From assembly GCA_934501535.1 (NCBI GenBank), contig CAKSUM010000002.1, positions 199,928 to 263,927 on the forward strand: a stretch of 64,000 nt of DNA, in the 5' to 3' direction. This DNA is from an uncultured Clostridia bacterium (GTDB taxonomy: Bacteria > Bacillota > Clostridia > UBA1381). The position numbers and the translations under genes are program-made. The notes under the pieces were generated by a model. It saw only the letters and a program-made list of their open reading frames with translations. It was not told where the DNA came from and searched no databases. Positions 8,249-18,176 of the stretch are shown piece by piece (position 1 is the stretch's first letter; each line of letters opens with the position of its first letter).

Positions 8249-9196
8249 ATGAAGAAAATTTTGAGTTTAGCTATTGCTTGCGCGTTGTCGGCAGGTGCAG
8301 CCGTATGTGCGGAAAGTAATTTCCCGGAGGCCGATTACCTGGTAGAAAAAGGTTATCTGTACGGTACGGGGAACGGTCTTGAAACAGAGAGGAACGCAAC
8401 AAATGCGGAGGCGCTTACGATGCTGTACCGTATTTCGGGTAAAGAAATTCCTCAAAATACCGCAAGAGGTGCCGCACACTGGGCTGAACCGATTATCGAG
8501 GACGCAAAAGAAAAAGGCTATATAGGCAGCAGTGAGCAGGCGATTACAATAAACGGAACACTGCAGGTTGACGGCGGTGAGTTACTGATAAAGGACGCCG
8601 ACGGTCAGACATATTCGCTTAAAGATGACAACACCGTTGCATTTGTCGGCAATAATAACGGCACTGCGCTGTCAGAGGTGCAGAAAGACCTTGACGGAAA
8701 ACTTGCAACAGCGGTTATTTCGCCGGTTATGACAAAAAGTTTGCCGCCGCAGACAAATGCGTACTATATTCTTGCCGAGGGTGACGGTCATATGCCGACA
8801 TTCTTTGAGGTAGGAGAGGTTACGAATAATGACGGTCAGGTTGAGGCGCTGAGCGCTGACGGCAATTACAGAATTGCGGTTGATGAAATGACAAATGTAA
8901 GCCCGTACTTTACGAAAAATATTGTAAAGGCGGTAGATTTGAAAAAGGGTGACCAAATTCTGGTATACAGCGACATTGCAACAATGAGCATACCTGCGCT
9001 TTTGCAGCCGCAGAAAATGACGCTCTTAAGTCAGGCTGAAGAATTTATTCCCGATGCGGACGTAAATGCGGACGAGCTGAACGATATGGCAACTAAGATA
9101 TTGCCGGAGCTTTCCGAAACAAAGCCGGTAGTTACCGGTGATGAAGTATCGCGTGCGGATTTGATTAAATTCTGCTACGCTCAGCTTAAAAAATAA
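8249..9196 (+). CDS. Secreted protein with S-layer-homology-like region
   Basis: This encodes a 315-residue protein with a clear N-terminal signal peptide (MKK, then hydrophobic residues to about 20, with cleavage likely after VCA). Residues about 24-90 resemble an SLH repeat: FPEADYLVEKGYL and HWAEPIIEDAKEKGYI with a TNAEAL helix between. A short segment at the C-terminus (SRADLIKFCYAQL) may be a second partial repeat. The middle part, about 100-230, looks beta-rich and is not recognised. A cell-surface location is likely. It stands alone with its own promoter and a strong terminator. Confidence 0.75.
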   Translation: MKKILSLAIACALSAGAAVCAESNFPEADYLVEKGYLYGTGNGLETERNATNAEALTMLYRISGKEIPQNTARGAAHWAEPIIEDAKEKGYIGSSEQAITINGTLQVDGGELLIKDADGQTYSLKDDNTVAFVGNNNGTALSEVQKDLDGKLATAVISPVMTKSLPPQTNAYYILAEGDGHMPTFFEVGEVTNNDGQVEALSADGNYRIAVDEMTNVSPYFTKNIVKAVDLKKGDQILVYSDIATMSIPALLQPQKMTLLSQAEEFIPDADVNADELNDMATKILPELSETKPVVTGDEVSRADLIKFCYAQLKK

Positions 9197-9214
9197 GTCT
9201 GACGCTGTGAAAAT

Positions 9215-9247
9215 AAACGGGTTGCGGTAAAGCCGCAGCCCGTTTTA
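9215..9247. terminator. Bidirectional rho-independent terminator
   Basis: A GC-rich stem of 11 bp (ACGGGTTGCGG with CCGCAGCCCGT, one mismatch) has a 5-base loop and T-rich flanks on both sides. It can end both the plus-strand SLH-like gene and the minus-strand topB operon. Confidence 0.85.
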
Positions 9248-9324
9248 AAATGTTATTTTTTGTTTTTAAGCCTGAAAAACACTTATTTTCAGCACGTACA
9301 TAACTTGTGTCAGGGTGCGGCTTG

Positions 9325-11418
9325 TTAAAAATCAAAAACCGCACGTCCGTTTTCAAGCTTAAGCTGAGCCGAAAATTTATTCCCGGTGCGCTTGGAAACA
9401 AATCCGTCAATTTTTGCGGTTTTTCCCTCCGACAGCAGCCTGCGGACATTATTAATCGAGATTGTTCTGCCGAGGATAACGTTGCTGACAGTGAATTTGC
9501 AGCCGTCTTTGTATCCCGTGCAGCCGTAGCCGAAACGGGTTCGCACAACATCGCGTCCGCACAGCGGACACTTGCCGGCAATATCGCCTATAAATCCGTC
9601 ATCACTGTCTGTTTCCGGCGGCTGATTTGTGCGGACAAACACCGCCGATATTTCTTTTTGTGCGAGCGCTACGCTGTCGGCAATCTGCATTTCGCCGCGG
9701 AATACTTTTTTTAATGATTTTCCGAGCTCCGCCGTTTTGTATTTATCCATGCTGATATTCATTCGCGAAAGCGACTCAATCAGAAATTCGCCTCCGGGAA
9801 GCAGGTAGTACACATCTTTTTTCAGCTGAATATATCCGCTTTTGACGGCATTGTCGATAATGCCGGTGCGCGTTGCCTCGGTGCCCAGCTCCAGACCCTC
9901 GAATACGGCGCGGTATTCTTCCGCGTCATCATCGGTTTCTATATTTTGCTTGTCCTCGCGAAACGGATTTTTCAGGTAATTATTCAGCGTTTCGATGGTG
10001 TAATGCTTGGGCGGCGAAGTTTCTTTTTCGCAAGGTTTAAAATCAGTGTTTATTTCATCTCCGATTTCAAGGGGCGGCAGAATTTTGTCTTTTTTTGTGT
10101 AGTCATCATATTTTGTCCAGCCCTTTTGCACGATTACCGTGCCTTTCAATGTAAATTCCTCGCGGTCGCCGACCTTTATTTTTATTTCATTTTTTTCGGC
10201 AATGCAGTCCTCACTGCAGAATACGGCGGCAAAACGCCGCATGACGGTACTGTAAACGCGGTATTCGTCCTCGGAGAGAGCGTCCTTGGACGGGATTTTG
10301 TATGTAGGCGTAAGCGCCGAGTGCGACTCGATTTTGCTGTCGTCAAAGATGGTTTTGCCGGACTTGAAAATCACCGGATACCCCAGCTTTGCAACCTCTG
10401 CGATAATCTGCTTTATCTTGTCCTGTTCGGCTTTGGCAAGATATTCGGAATTTGTTCTGGGGTATGTGACATAACCTTTTTCATAAAGCCCTTGCAGTAT
10501 TTTCAGACTTTCCTCCATCGGCATCTTATATTTCTTGCCGAGCACATTCTGCAGCTTGGTAAGTGAAAAAAGTTTTCCCGGCTTTAGTGTGTCTTTCTTC
10601 TTTTTTTTGGAGATTACTACTGCTTTTTCCGAATTATATTCATCACAGAGTTTCTGCGCTTTTGCAAGCTCGTTCCTGCCGAATTTTTCCTTGCTGACAA
10701 GCTCGATTTCCTCACCTTTGGTTTCTGCTTTGCTTGTAATAGTATAATAAATTTCCGGCTTAAAATTGCGTATTGACATATCGCGGTCATATATCGCCTT
10801 AACAATGGGCACGATAACGCGCCCGACGCGCAGCAGCGTGCCGGTTTTTAATGTGGCAAAGCGCGTAAGGTTTACGCCGTAAAGCCAGTCGATATACGTG
10901 CGCGCAAAGCCCTCGTTTGCAAGATTTTGATATTCCGATTCATCTTTCATTTCCGAAAGCGCCTTATTTATCGTTTGCGGTGTCTGGTCGGGCAGCCACA
11001 AGCGCTTGAAGGGTTTTTCGGGAACTTCTGATTTTTCCACGCATATGCGTATTATAATTTCACCCTCGCGGTCCGAGTCGCCGGCATTTACAATAGTGTC
11101 GACGTCATCGCGGCAGCAGAGAGTTTTTATTGTTTCAAATTGAGTTTTTATGCCCGGGTCGGCTGACTTGCCGCGTCCGTGCTTCAGCGTGAATTTAAAT
11201 TCTGCGGGAAAGCAGGGAATATTTTTCATCGTCCATCTTCCGTCCGGATTGGGGTTATAGTCCTCGATATCGGCAAGCGAAAACAAATGCCCGAATGCCC
11301 ATGTTACTATATATTTTTCGTTGTAAAGAAAACCGGAGGATTTTTTCATTTTTCCTATTGCGGAGGCAATATTCCGCGCAAGGCTTGGTTTTTCTGCAAT
11401 GATTAATATAATCTTAAT
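9325..11418 (-). CDS. topB: DNA topoisomerase III
   Basis: This is a type IA topoisomerase that relaxes and decatenates DNA through a tyrosyl intermediate. The Toprim acidic motif DSDREGE is near residue 110 and the active-site tyrosine lies in YVTYPRTNSEYL. The C-terminus has a four-cysteine zinc ribbon (CPLCG and C-x-C spaced later). The first ATG (11349) would delete the essential IIAEKPSLA strand, which is encoded in frame just upstream. The real start is therefore most likely ATT at 11418, or ATT at 11412, which sits 9 bases after GGAG. This gives about 697 residues, normal for TopB. It is the last gene of a minus-strand operon. Confidence 0.9.
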   Translation of the reverse strand: MKIILIIAEKPSLARNIASAIGKMKKSSGFLYNEKYIVTWAFGHLFSLADIEDYNPNPDGRWTMKNIPCFPAEFKFTLKHGRGKSADPGIKTQFETIKTLCCRDDVDTIVNAGDSDREGEIIIRICVEKSEVPEKPFKRLWLPDQTPQTINKALSEMKDESEYQNLANEGFARTYIDWLYGVNLTRFATLKTGTLLRVGRVIVPIVKAIYDRDMSIRNFKPEIYYTITSKAETKGEEIELVSKEKFGRNELAKAQKLCDEYNSEKAVVISKKKKKDTLKPGKLFSLTKLQNVLGKKYKMPMEESLKILQGLYEKGYVTYPRTNSEYLAKAEQDKIKQIIAEVAKLGYPVIFKSGKTIFDDSKIESHSALTPTYKIPSKDALSEDEYRVYSTVMRRFAAVFCSEDCIAEKNEIKIKVGDREEFTLKGTVIVQKGWTKYDDYTKKDKILPPLEIGDEINTDFKPCEKETSPPKHYTIETLNNYLKNPFREDKQNIETDDDAEEYRAVFEGLELGTEATRTGIIDNAVKSGYIQLKKDVYYLLPGGEFLIESLSRMNISMDKYKTAELGKSLKKVFRGEMQIADSVALAQKEISAVFVRTNQPPETDSDDGFIGDIAGKCPLCGRDVVRTRFGYGCTGYKDGCKFTVSNVILGRTISINNVRRLLSEGKTAKIDGFVSKRTGNKFSAQLKLENGRAVFDF

Positions 11419-11431
11419 CGACTCCTTTTTT

Positions 11432-13093
11432 CTATTCCGCCGGCGCTGCCGATGCGGCAGGTGCCGTCGGTGCGGTTTCCGGCTGCGCCGTTACGTGAGG
11501 CACAAGAGTCGGCATCGGAGTCGGTACGGCAGAGCCGACCGCCACTTTCGACGGAACTGATTTATACACGCTTCTGCCCATCTTTTCCGACTTGGTTTCG
11601 ACACCGTTTTCATACACCGTTCGGATTGTTTCCACGGTATAGCCTGTTTTTCCGGCAGACAGAACTTTTTTGCTGCCGGTCATAAGTGACGGATCGGACA
11701 CCTCCTCCACCTTCGGCGCTTTTGTTTCTATAACATTATTTGTGATTTTAACTTTCTTTTCGGCATCGGGCTTTGTTCCCGCAACCGAAACAGAAACCCT
11801 GCCGGCGGCAGCCGACGCAAGAATTTTAACCGGGTAGGCGGTATTGTTTTTAAACTGAAAATCAATGCTGCCGTAAGCCACGGTCGCGTCCTGACCCTTG
11901 GGAACATATGCGACCGTCAGAGAGTGATTTCTTCTGGTGACGATTTGCAGGTCGGCGTACAAAACGGCGCAGTAAAGCGTACTGCTTACCTGGCACACGC
12001 CTCCGCCGATGCCCTGTACGGTTTCGCCGTTTTCAAATACCGGGGCGTCAAGAAAGCCGTTTGCGCGTGTGCGCTCGCCGACAACCTTATTATAGGAAAA
12101 ATCTTCGCCGGGCGCTAAAATTGTGCCGTTTATCTTGCTTGCGGCAAGCTCGACGTTTTTGCAGCGGTTCTTGACCGAAGTTGAATACTGCGTCGAATAC
12201 TCGCCGAGCGTATGATTGAAAAGCTTGCCGTTAAGCGATGCAAGGGTAACCTCCGGTGTCAGTGTAACAACCTTTAAAGTGATTGTTTCGCCGTTTTTCA
12301 GACGTTCAAGCTGTGTCCCGGCTTCGATTTTGTCAATCTGACGCCCGTTTTGTTCGGCGAACATCTGCACGCTGCCGCCGGTGATTTCATAGCGTGCGTC
12401 AACCGGTGCGATGTACACGGCGTCATACAGAGAGTCTATGTCCGGAACCGGAGGCTCGCTTTTTTCAAATTCCGCCGAAACGGTGAAATTGTCATGCGCC
12501 GCCGCGTCAAGAACGGCATTGCGCACCTTGGAAACATCGCGGCTCTGACCGGGTTTTCCGCGCGATACATTGACGTAATCGCCGTTAAAATCAAGAATAT
12601 AGTTTTGCAGCTCGCCGTTTTGCTCCGCACCGAAATTGTATAAAAGCTCATCAAGCCTGCCTGTGTCGGCGTCACATTCAAAAGGCAAATCGGTGTGTGA
12701 AAAATATAGCTGTATGCGCTTTATCACGCGTTCGGCAGCATTTCCCGTCCGGGACAGCTCATATGCCTTTTTTGCGGTTTCCTCCGCATTGTGCGCAAGC
12801 TGTATATCCTCTGCCGAAAATGATGTCTGCGCACCCTCGGGCGTACGCACAGTTATAATCTGTCCCTCGGGTATTTTATCCTCCGACAGAATACGTATCG
12901 CGTCTTGGGTGCTTTTGCCGCCGATATAAGTTCCGTTAACGCTTATTCCTTTTGCGATTTTATTGCCTGTTTGTATTGCGGCGGCATAGAATATTACAAG
13001 CAGCAAAATAACAGCCGCGGCGGCAATTATGATTTTTGCCGCGGTTGTGTTTAAAAATCCGGTTTTGGTTTTATTGTTTTCCATATGCCTCAC
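11432..13093 (-). CDS. VanW family cell-wall-associated protein
   Basis: This encodes a 553-residue protein with one N-terminal membrane helix (about residues 18-43). Two putative peptidoglycan-binding (PG_binding_4) domains follow, then a VanW domain around residues 300-430 with GGGVCQVSSTLY and NHSLTVAYVP, both typical of the family. The tail is rich in Pro and Ala. The protein is probably anchored outside the membrane and acts at the cell wall; no biochemical role is firmly known for VanW domains. A GTG start at 13093 overlaps the stop of the preceding gene by 4 bases; ATG at 13084 is an alternative. Confidence 0.85.
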   Translation of the reverse strand: MRHMENNKTKTGFLNTTAAKIIIAAAAVILLLVIFYAAAIQTGNKIAKGISVNGTYIGGKSTQDAIRILSEDKIPEGQIITVRTPEGAQTSFSAEDIQLAHNAEETAKKAYELSRTGNAAERVIKRIQLYFSHTDLPFECDADTGRLDELLYNFGAEQNGELQNYILDFNGDYVNVSRGKPGQSRDVSKVRNAVLDAAAHDNFTVSAEFEKSEPPVPDIDSLYDAVYIAPVDARYEITGGSVQMFAEQNGRQIDKIEAGTQLERLKNGETITLKVVTLTPEVTLASLNGKLFNHTLGEYSTQYSTSVKNRCKNVELAASKINGTILAPGEDFSYNKVVGERTRANGFLDAPVFENGETVQGIGGGVCQVSSTLYCAVLYADLQIVTRRNHSLTVAYVPKGQDATVAYGSIDFQFKNNTAYPVKILASAAAGRVSVSVAGTKPDAEKKVKITNNVIETKAPKVEEVSDPSLMTGSKKVLSAGKTGYTVETIRTVYENGVETKSEKMGRSVYKSVPSKVAVGSAVPTPMPTLVPHVTAQPETAPTAPAASAAPAE

Positions 13094-13611
13094 TCTTTAA
13101 AAAATCCTTTGTATTCGTCAATATATTCGGAATACTTGTTCATGTATTCCTTAATTTCTGCATTTTTCATCAATAAAATAAATGTTTTTTTTATGTTATT
13201 TATGAATTTTTTGTCAAACTGCTCCAATTTCAGTTCGGTCGAGAGAGGACAGACCGATTTTGCGCGCGGGTCTATGATTATTTCGAGCCGTCCGTCACTG
13301 CCTACATAGGGCGTGAGCGGAAAAATCCGGCATGCGAGCGGCCGCTGATAGCGGTCGCATTCGCCGCGGCAGAAAAGTATAGGCACGTGTTTAGTTTTGC
13401 CGCCGTACTCATATGTGAAATCCGAGGTTTCCGTGCTGCACCAGTCCGGATTTAAAAGGCGGTAAACGCTTTCCTCACCCGGGAAAAGATACATGCCGCA
13501 GTCATCGCCGCGGCAGCAGGCACGGCGGCAAAGCTCGCCGCAGTCGGTGGGCAGCGGTGTGGAATTGTCGAACAGTCTGTAAAGCTGCAGATAAATATAT
13601 GTAATTTTCAT
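13090..13611 (-). CDS. YkgJ-like cysteine cluster protein
   Basis: This 173-residue protein is rich in cysteines: CGELCRRACC near residue 24, DDCGM, then FCRGECDRY and RPLACRIFPL. The pattern matches the YkgJ / zinc- or iron-binding cysteine cluster family (UPF0153), whose exact function is not known. The ATG at 13611 is chosen over a longer frame because AAAGGA lies 7 bases upstream and the extra residues look non-coding. It is the first gene of a minus-strand operon with the VanW-family gene and topB; a 4-base overlap links it to the VanW gene. Confidence 0.75.
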   Translation of the reverse strand: MKITYIYLQLYRLFDNSTPLPTDCGELCRRACCRGDDCGMYLFPGEESVYRLLNPDWCSTETSDFTYEYGGKTKHVPILFCRGECDRYQRPLACRIFPLTPYVGSDGRLEIIIDPRAKSVCPLSTELKLEQFDKKFINNIKKTFILLMKNAEIKEYMNKYSEYIDEYKGFFKE

Positions 13612-13829
13612 TTCATAATCCTTTCGGTAAAGGGTAACGGGAAAAACATGCGGCGTCTTTTGACAGCCTCCGGATAACGCGTATGAGCATACGCCGCATT
13701 GCGCAAAGCCTGTCCCGCACATTTTTCATGCACTGATTTGTCCGCTCTCCGGCGGAGAAATAAATATTAATGCAAATATATGAATATTTTAACACAAATC
13801 TCCCATAAATACAATAGTGTAAGTTAAAT

Positions 13830-13858
13830 TTGACAAAATTCTATTAATATTGTATAAT
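13830..13858 (+). promoter_or_regulatory. Consensus promoter of the parE-parC operon
   Basis: A perfect TTGACA (13830-13835), a 17-base spacer and a perfect TATAAT (13853-13858) lie about 40 bases before the parE start codon. Confidence 0.85.
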
Positions 13859-13899
13859 AAAAGATATGTGAAATTTTGATTTTGAGAAAGGATAGCATT

Positions 13900-15912
13900 A
13901 TGCCAAAGAAAAAGGAAGAATACGGTAATCAGAGCATAACCAGCTTAAAGGGCGCAGACCGTGTACGCAAGCGTCCGGCGGTTATATTCGGCTCGGACGG
14001 ACTTGAAGGCTGTGAACATTCCTTCTTTGAAATTCTGTCCAATTCGATTGACGAGGCAAGAGAGGGATACGGCAATATTATAGAAATAACCCGTTTTGCC
14101 GACGGCAGCATAGAAGTGCGCGACCATGGCCGCGGTATACCGCTTGACTACAACGAAAAGGAACAGAGATATAACTGGGAGCTTGTTTTCTGCGAGCTTT
14201 ATGCCGGCGGAAAATACAACAATAACAGCGGCGGTATGTATGAATACAGTCTGGGTCTTAACGGACTGGGCGCGTGCGCCACGCAATATTCTTCGGAATA
14301 TATGGACGTGGAGGTTGTGCGCGACAAGACAAAATATACGTTGCATTTTGAAAAAGGCGAAAATATAGGCGGACTTACGAAAACGCCGGTGTCATCAGCG
14401 AAAACGGGGTCGGTGACAAAATGGCGCCCCGACCGCGAGGTTTTTACCGATATTGACATACCGATTGAATTTTACAAGGATACCCTGCAAAAACAGGCGA
14501 TGACGAATGCCGGGATACGTTTTGTTCTTTACAACGAAACGGAGGAGGGTACCGAGCTTTTTGAATATTACTACGAAAACGGCATAGTTGACTACCTGAA
14601 AGAAACGGTGGGCGAAAACAGCTTCACCATGCCGGAGGTGTGGGAGGCGGAACGCGTAGGCCGCGACCGTGAGGACAAGCCGGAATACAAGGTTAAAATG
14701 CAGATTGCATTTTGTTTTTCGCAGTCGGTGAACCTTTTGGAATATTACCATAATTCCAGCTGGCTGGAGCATGGCGGTTCGCCCGACAAGGCGGTAAAAA
14801 ATGCGTTCGTCTATGCGATTGACCAATACATGAAGCAAAACGGAAAGTACAACAAAAACGAAAGCAAAATCAACTTTACCGATATAGCCGACTGTCTGGC
14901 GCTTGTGATTAATTCTTTTTCGACGCAGACAAGCTACGAAAATCAGACTAAAAAGGCAATCAACAATAAGTTTATACAGGAGGCGATGACCGAATTTTTG
15001 CGGCATCAGCTCGAAGTGTATTTTATTGAAAACAAGAATGACGCGGAAAAGATTGCAAATCAGGTGCTTGTGAACAAGCGCAGCCGCGAAAATGCGGAAA
15101 AGGTGCGCATCGATACCAAGAGAAAGCTTACCGGCACCATGGACATTACAAACCGCGTGGAAAAATTCGTTGACTGCCGAAGCAAGGATATTTCAAAACG
15201 CGAGGTTTATATAGTGGAGGGCGACTCGGCACTCGGCTCGTGCAAGCTTGCGCGTGACCCGTCTTTTCAGGCAATCATGCCTATACGCGGTAAAATCCTG
15301 AACTGCCTTAAAGCGGACTACGGCAAGATTTTCAAAAGCGACGTTATTCTTGATTTGGTTAAGGTTCTCGGCTGCGGAATTGAGATAAAGTCCAAGCACG
15401 TCAAGGGCGTGGAGGAGTTTAACATCGACAATCTGCGCTGGGACAAGGTTATAATCTGCACCGATGCGGACGTGGACGGATTTCAGATACGCACGCTCGT
15501 GCTGACCATGATTTATCGGCTCATGCCCACTCTTATCGATATGGGTAAGGTATATATTGCAGAGTCGCCGCTTTATGAAATAACTGTTGAAAAAACAAAA
15601 AGAAAGGGCGAAAAGCTCTTTGCATACACCGACGGCGACAAGGAGAAAATTCTGTCGCAGCTTGAAAGCGAGGGCATTGCGCGCACCGATACCGACATAA
15701 AGCGCAGCAAGGGTCTGGGCGAAAATCAGCCGGAAATGATGAGCCTTACCACCATGCACCCGGCGACAAGACGGCTTATCCGCGTAACAGCGGAAAACGT
15801 TGAACGCACGGCGCAGGTTTTTGACATACTTCTGGGCGACAAGCTGCAGGAACGCAAGGAGCATATTGCTCAAAACGGGCATTTATATATGGAAATGCTC
15901 GATATTAGCTGA
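13900..15912 (+). CDS. parE: Type IIA DNA topoisomerase subunit B (topoisomerase IV ParE-like)
   Basis: This 670-residue ATPase subunit has an N-terminal GHKL domain (NSIDEAREG near residue 50, DHGRGIP near 77), a transducer domain, and a C-terminal Toprim domain with EGDSALGS near 443 and the DADVDG metal site near 524. The ATP lid (GGKYNNNSGG, LGLNGLGA) differs from the gyrase form. The ATG at 13900 has AAAGGA upstream. The stop lies 14 bases before the A subunit. Pairing and length fit topoisomerase IV, which separates daughter chromosomes; gyrase is not excluded, because no other subunit pair is visible here for comparison. Confidence 0.85.
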   Translation: MPKKKEEYGNQSITSLKGADRVRKRPAVIFGSDGLEGCEHSFFEILSNSIDEAREGYGNIIEITRFADGSIEVRDHGRGIPLDYNEKEQRYNWELVFCELYAGGKYNNNSGGMYEYSLGLNGLGACATQYSSEYMDVEVVRDKTKYTLHFEKGENIGGLTKTPVSSAKTGSVTKWRPDREVFTDIDIPIEFYKDTLQKQAMTNAGIRFVLYNETEEGTELFEYYYENGIVDYLKETVGENSFTMPEVWEAERVGRDREDKPEYKVKMQIAFCFSQSVNLLEYYHNSSWLEHGGSPDKAVKNAFVYAIDQYMKQNGKYNKNESKINFTDIADCLALVINSFSTQTSYENQTKKAINNKFIQEAMTEFLRHQLEVYFIENKNDAEKIANQVLVNKRSRENAEKVRIDTKRKLTGTMDITNRVEKFVDCRSKDISKREVYIVEGDSALGSCKLARDPSFQAIMPIRGKILNCLKADYGKIFKSDVILDLVKVLGCGIEIKSKHVKGVEEFNIDNLRWDKVIICTDADVDGFQIRTLVLTMIYRLMPTLIDMGKVYIAESPLYEITVEKTKRKGEKLFAYTDGDKEKILSQLESEGIARTDTDIKRSKGLGENQPEMMSLTTMHPATRRLIRVTAENVERTAQVFDILLGDKLQERKEHIAQNGHLYMEMLDIS

Positions 15913-15926
15913 GGGAGGCGCGGAAA

Positions 15927-18137
15927 ATGGCGAGAAAAAAGAAAACAACCGAAGAAGAATATATTCCGGCGCCCATAAGCGAGCAGCTTATAACAGAAAC
16001 GCTGGAAACCAACTACATGCCGTACGCCATGAGCGTAATTGTTTCGCGTGCAATCCCGGAGATTGACGGACTTAAGCCGGCGCACCGCAAGCTTTTGTAT
16101 ACAATGTATAAAATGGGGCTTTTGGGCGGAAAGCTGACAAAGTCGGCAAACGTTGTCGGGCAGACGATGAAGCTGAATCCGCACGGCGACAGCGCGATAT
16201 ATGAAACCATGGTGCGCCTGACGCGCGGCAACGAGGCGCTTTTGCATCCGCTTATCGAGTCGCAGGGAAACTTTGGTAAACAGTATTCGCGCGATATGGC
16301 ATATGCCGCGTCGCGTTATACCGAGGTGCGGCTTGACCCGATTTGTCAGGAATTTTTCGGCGATATAAACAAGAACACGGTGAAGTTTGTAGATAACTAT
16401 GACGGTGAACTGAAAGAGCCGACGCTGCTGCCGGTGGCGTTTCCGAACATACTCGTAAATCCGAATCAGGGCATCGCGGTCGGCATGGCGAGCAATATAT
16501 GCTCGTTCAATCTGCGTGAGGTCTGCAATGCCGCGATTGCGTACATGAAGAACCCGGACTGCGATATTATGGAGTACATGCCGGCGCCTGATTTTCCGCT
16601 CGGAGCGGAACTGCTTTATGACAAGGCGCAGATGCGCTCGATTTACGAAACGGGCAGAGGCAGCTTTAAAATGCGCGCGGTTTATGATTATGACAAGGCG
16701 AACAACTGCATTGAAATAAAGGCAATTCCGTACACCACAACGGTTGAGGCAATTCTTTCAAAAATCATGGAGCTTGTCAAGGCGAACAAGCTTAAGGAAA
16801 TTTCGGACGCGCGCGATGAAACGGGACTGCAGGGCTTTAAGCTGACGCTTGACTTAAAGCGCGGCACCGACCCGGACGCGCTTATGCTGAAACTTTACAA
16901 GCTCACGCCGCTCGAGGACAGTTTTGCCTGCAATTTCAATCTGCTGATTGACAATGTGCCGATGGTTCTCGGTGTGCGCCGGATTTTGGACGAATGGATA
17001 AAATTCCGTTCGGGCTGCATCAAAAATTCACTGAGGTTTGATATTGATAAAAAGTCGGAAAAGCTGCATTTGCTGACCGGTCTTAAAAAAATTCTGCTCG
17101 ATATTGACAAGGCGGTGTCAATAATCCGTCATACCGAAAAGGAGGCGGATGTTGTACCCAACCTGATGTCGGGATTCGGTATTGACAAGGTTCAGGCGGA
17201 GTACATTGCAGAAATCAAGCTGCGTAATCTTAATAAGGAATATATTTTAAACCGCACAGCGGAGATTGAGCGGCTGCTGGAGGAAATAGACGAGCTGAAC
17301 AGAATTTTGAGCAGCGACAAAGAGGTTAAAAAGCTTATTTCCAAGCAGCTGACCGAAATTGCCAAAAAATACGGCAGGGACAGAAAGACCGTCCTGACGG
17401 AAAGCGGTGAGGCGGAGGAATACAATGCCGATGACTTTATTGACGATTATCCGCTGACGCTGTTTGTCACGCGTGACGGATACGCGAAAAAGGTTTCTGC
17501 GGTATCGCTGCGCTCGACAACCTCCGAGCATAAGCTGAAAGAAAATGATGAGGTTGCGCAGACTATTGAAACAACCAACAAGTGCGAAATAATGTTCTTT
17601 ACGGATAAATGCACGGTTTACAAAGCGCATCTTTATGATATTCCGGACGGCAAGGTAAGCAGTCTGGGCGAGTATCTGCCAAGCCTTTTGGGGCTTGATG
17701 ACGGCGAAAGGATAATTTACACCGTTTTGTGCGGAGATTATTCGGGATATATGCTGTTTGCGTTTGCCAACGGAAAAATGGCGAAGGTAGAATTGAAAAA
17801 TTACGAAACCAAGTCGAACAGAAAGCGACTCGTAAACGCATATTCCGACAAATCGGAAATCCGCGGCATAATGTATCTTGCGGAGGATACGGAAATTGTG
17901 TGCTTTACCGACAATAACAAGGTTCTTGCGGTTGACACGGCAAATATTCCGCTTAAATCGACCAAATCCACGCAGGGAGTGCAGGTGATGAAGCTGACCA
18001 AAAAAGGCGCGTCGCTTGTGAAAACGGTGCTTGCGGCGGAGAGCGGACTTGAGGACGTGAAGCATTACCGCACGAAGAATATCCCGGCGGCAGGCTCATT
18101 CCTGCGCAAGGATGATTCGCAGATTTCGATGTTCTGA
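15927..18137 (+). CDS. parC: Type IIA DNA topoisomerase subunit A (topoisomerase IV ParC-like)
   Basis: This encodes a 736-residue breakage-reunion subunit. The winged-helix region has the quinolone-pocket motif HGDSAIYETMVRL, and the DNA-attacking tyrosine is Tyr131 in AASRYTEVRL. A coiled-coil neck and a C-terminal beta-pinwheel of about 220 residues follow. The pinwheel shows no clear GyrA-box (QRRGGKG), which argues for ParC rather than GyrA. GGGAGG precedes the ATG, 14 bases after the B subunit stop, so both are made from one message. Confidence 0.88.
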   Translation: MARKKKTTEEEYIPAPISEQLITETLETNYMPYAMSVIVSRAIPEIDGLKPAHRKLLYTMYKMGLLGGKLTKSANVVGQTMKLNPHGDSAIYETMVRLTRGNEALLHPLIESQGNFGKQYSRDMAYAASRYTEVRLDPICQEFFGDINKNTVKFVDNYDGELKEPTLLPVAFPNILVNPNQGIAVGMASNICSFNLREVCNAAIAYMKNPDCDIMEYMPAPDFPLGAELLYDKAQMRSIYETGRGSFKMRAVYDYDKANNCIEIKAIPYTTTVEAILSKIMELVKANKLKEISDARDETGLQGFKLTLDLKRGTDPDALMLKLYKLTPLEDSFACNFNLLIDNVPMVLGVRRILDEWIKFRSGCIKNSLRFDIDKKSEKLHLLTGLKKILLDIDKAVSIIRHTEKEADVVPNLMSGFGIDKVQAEYIAEIKLRNLNKEYILNRTAEIERLLEEIDELNRILSSDKEVKKLISKQLTEIAKKYGRDRKTVLTESGEAEEYNADDFIDDYPLTLFVTRDGYAKKVSAVSLRSTTSEHKLKENDEVAQTIETTNKCEIMFFTDKCTVYKAHLYDIPDGKVSSLGEYLPSLLGLDDGERIIYTVLCGDYSGYMLFAFANGKMAKVELKNYETKSNRKRLVNAYSDKSEIRGIMYLAEDTEIVCFTDNNKVLAVDTANIPLKSTKSTQGVQVMKLTKKGASLVKTVLAAESGLEDVKHYRTKNIPAAGSFLRKDDSQISMF

Positions 18138-18176
18138 TAAAAAAACCGCCTGTTTTCGGGCGGAAGGGAGTATATT

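Noticed and set aside
18138..18176. Hairpin CCGCC/GGCGG between parC and tagA as a terminator
   Set aside because: There is no T run after it and it overlaps the ribosome-binding site region of tagA, so read-through or a 5' stem is more likely.
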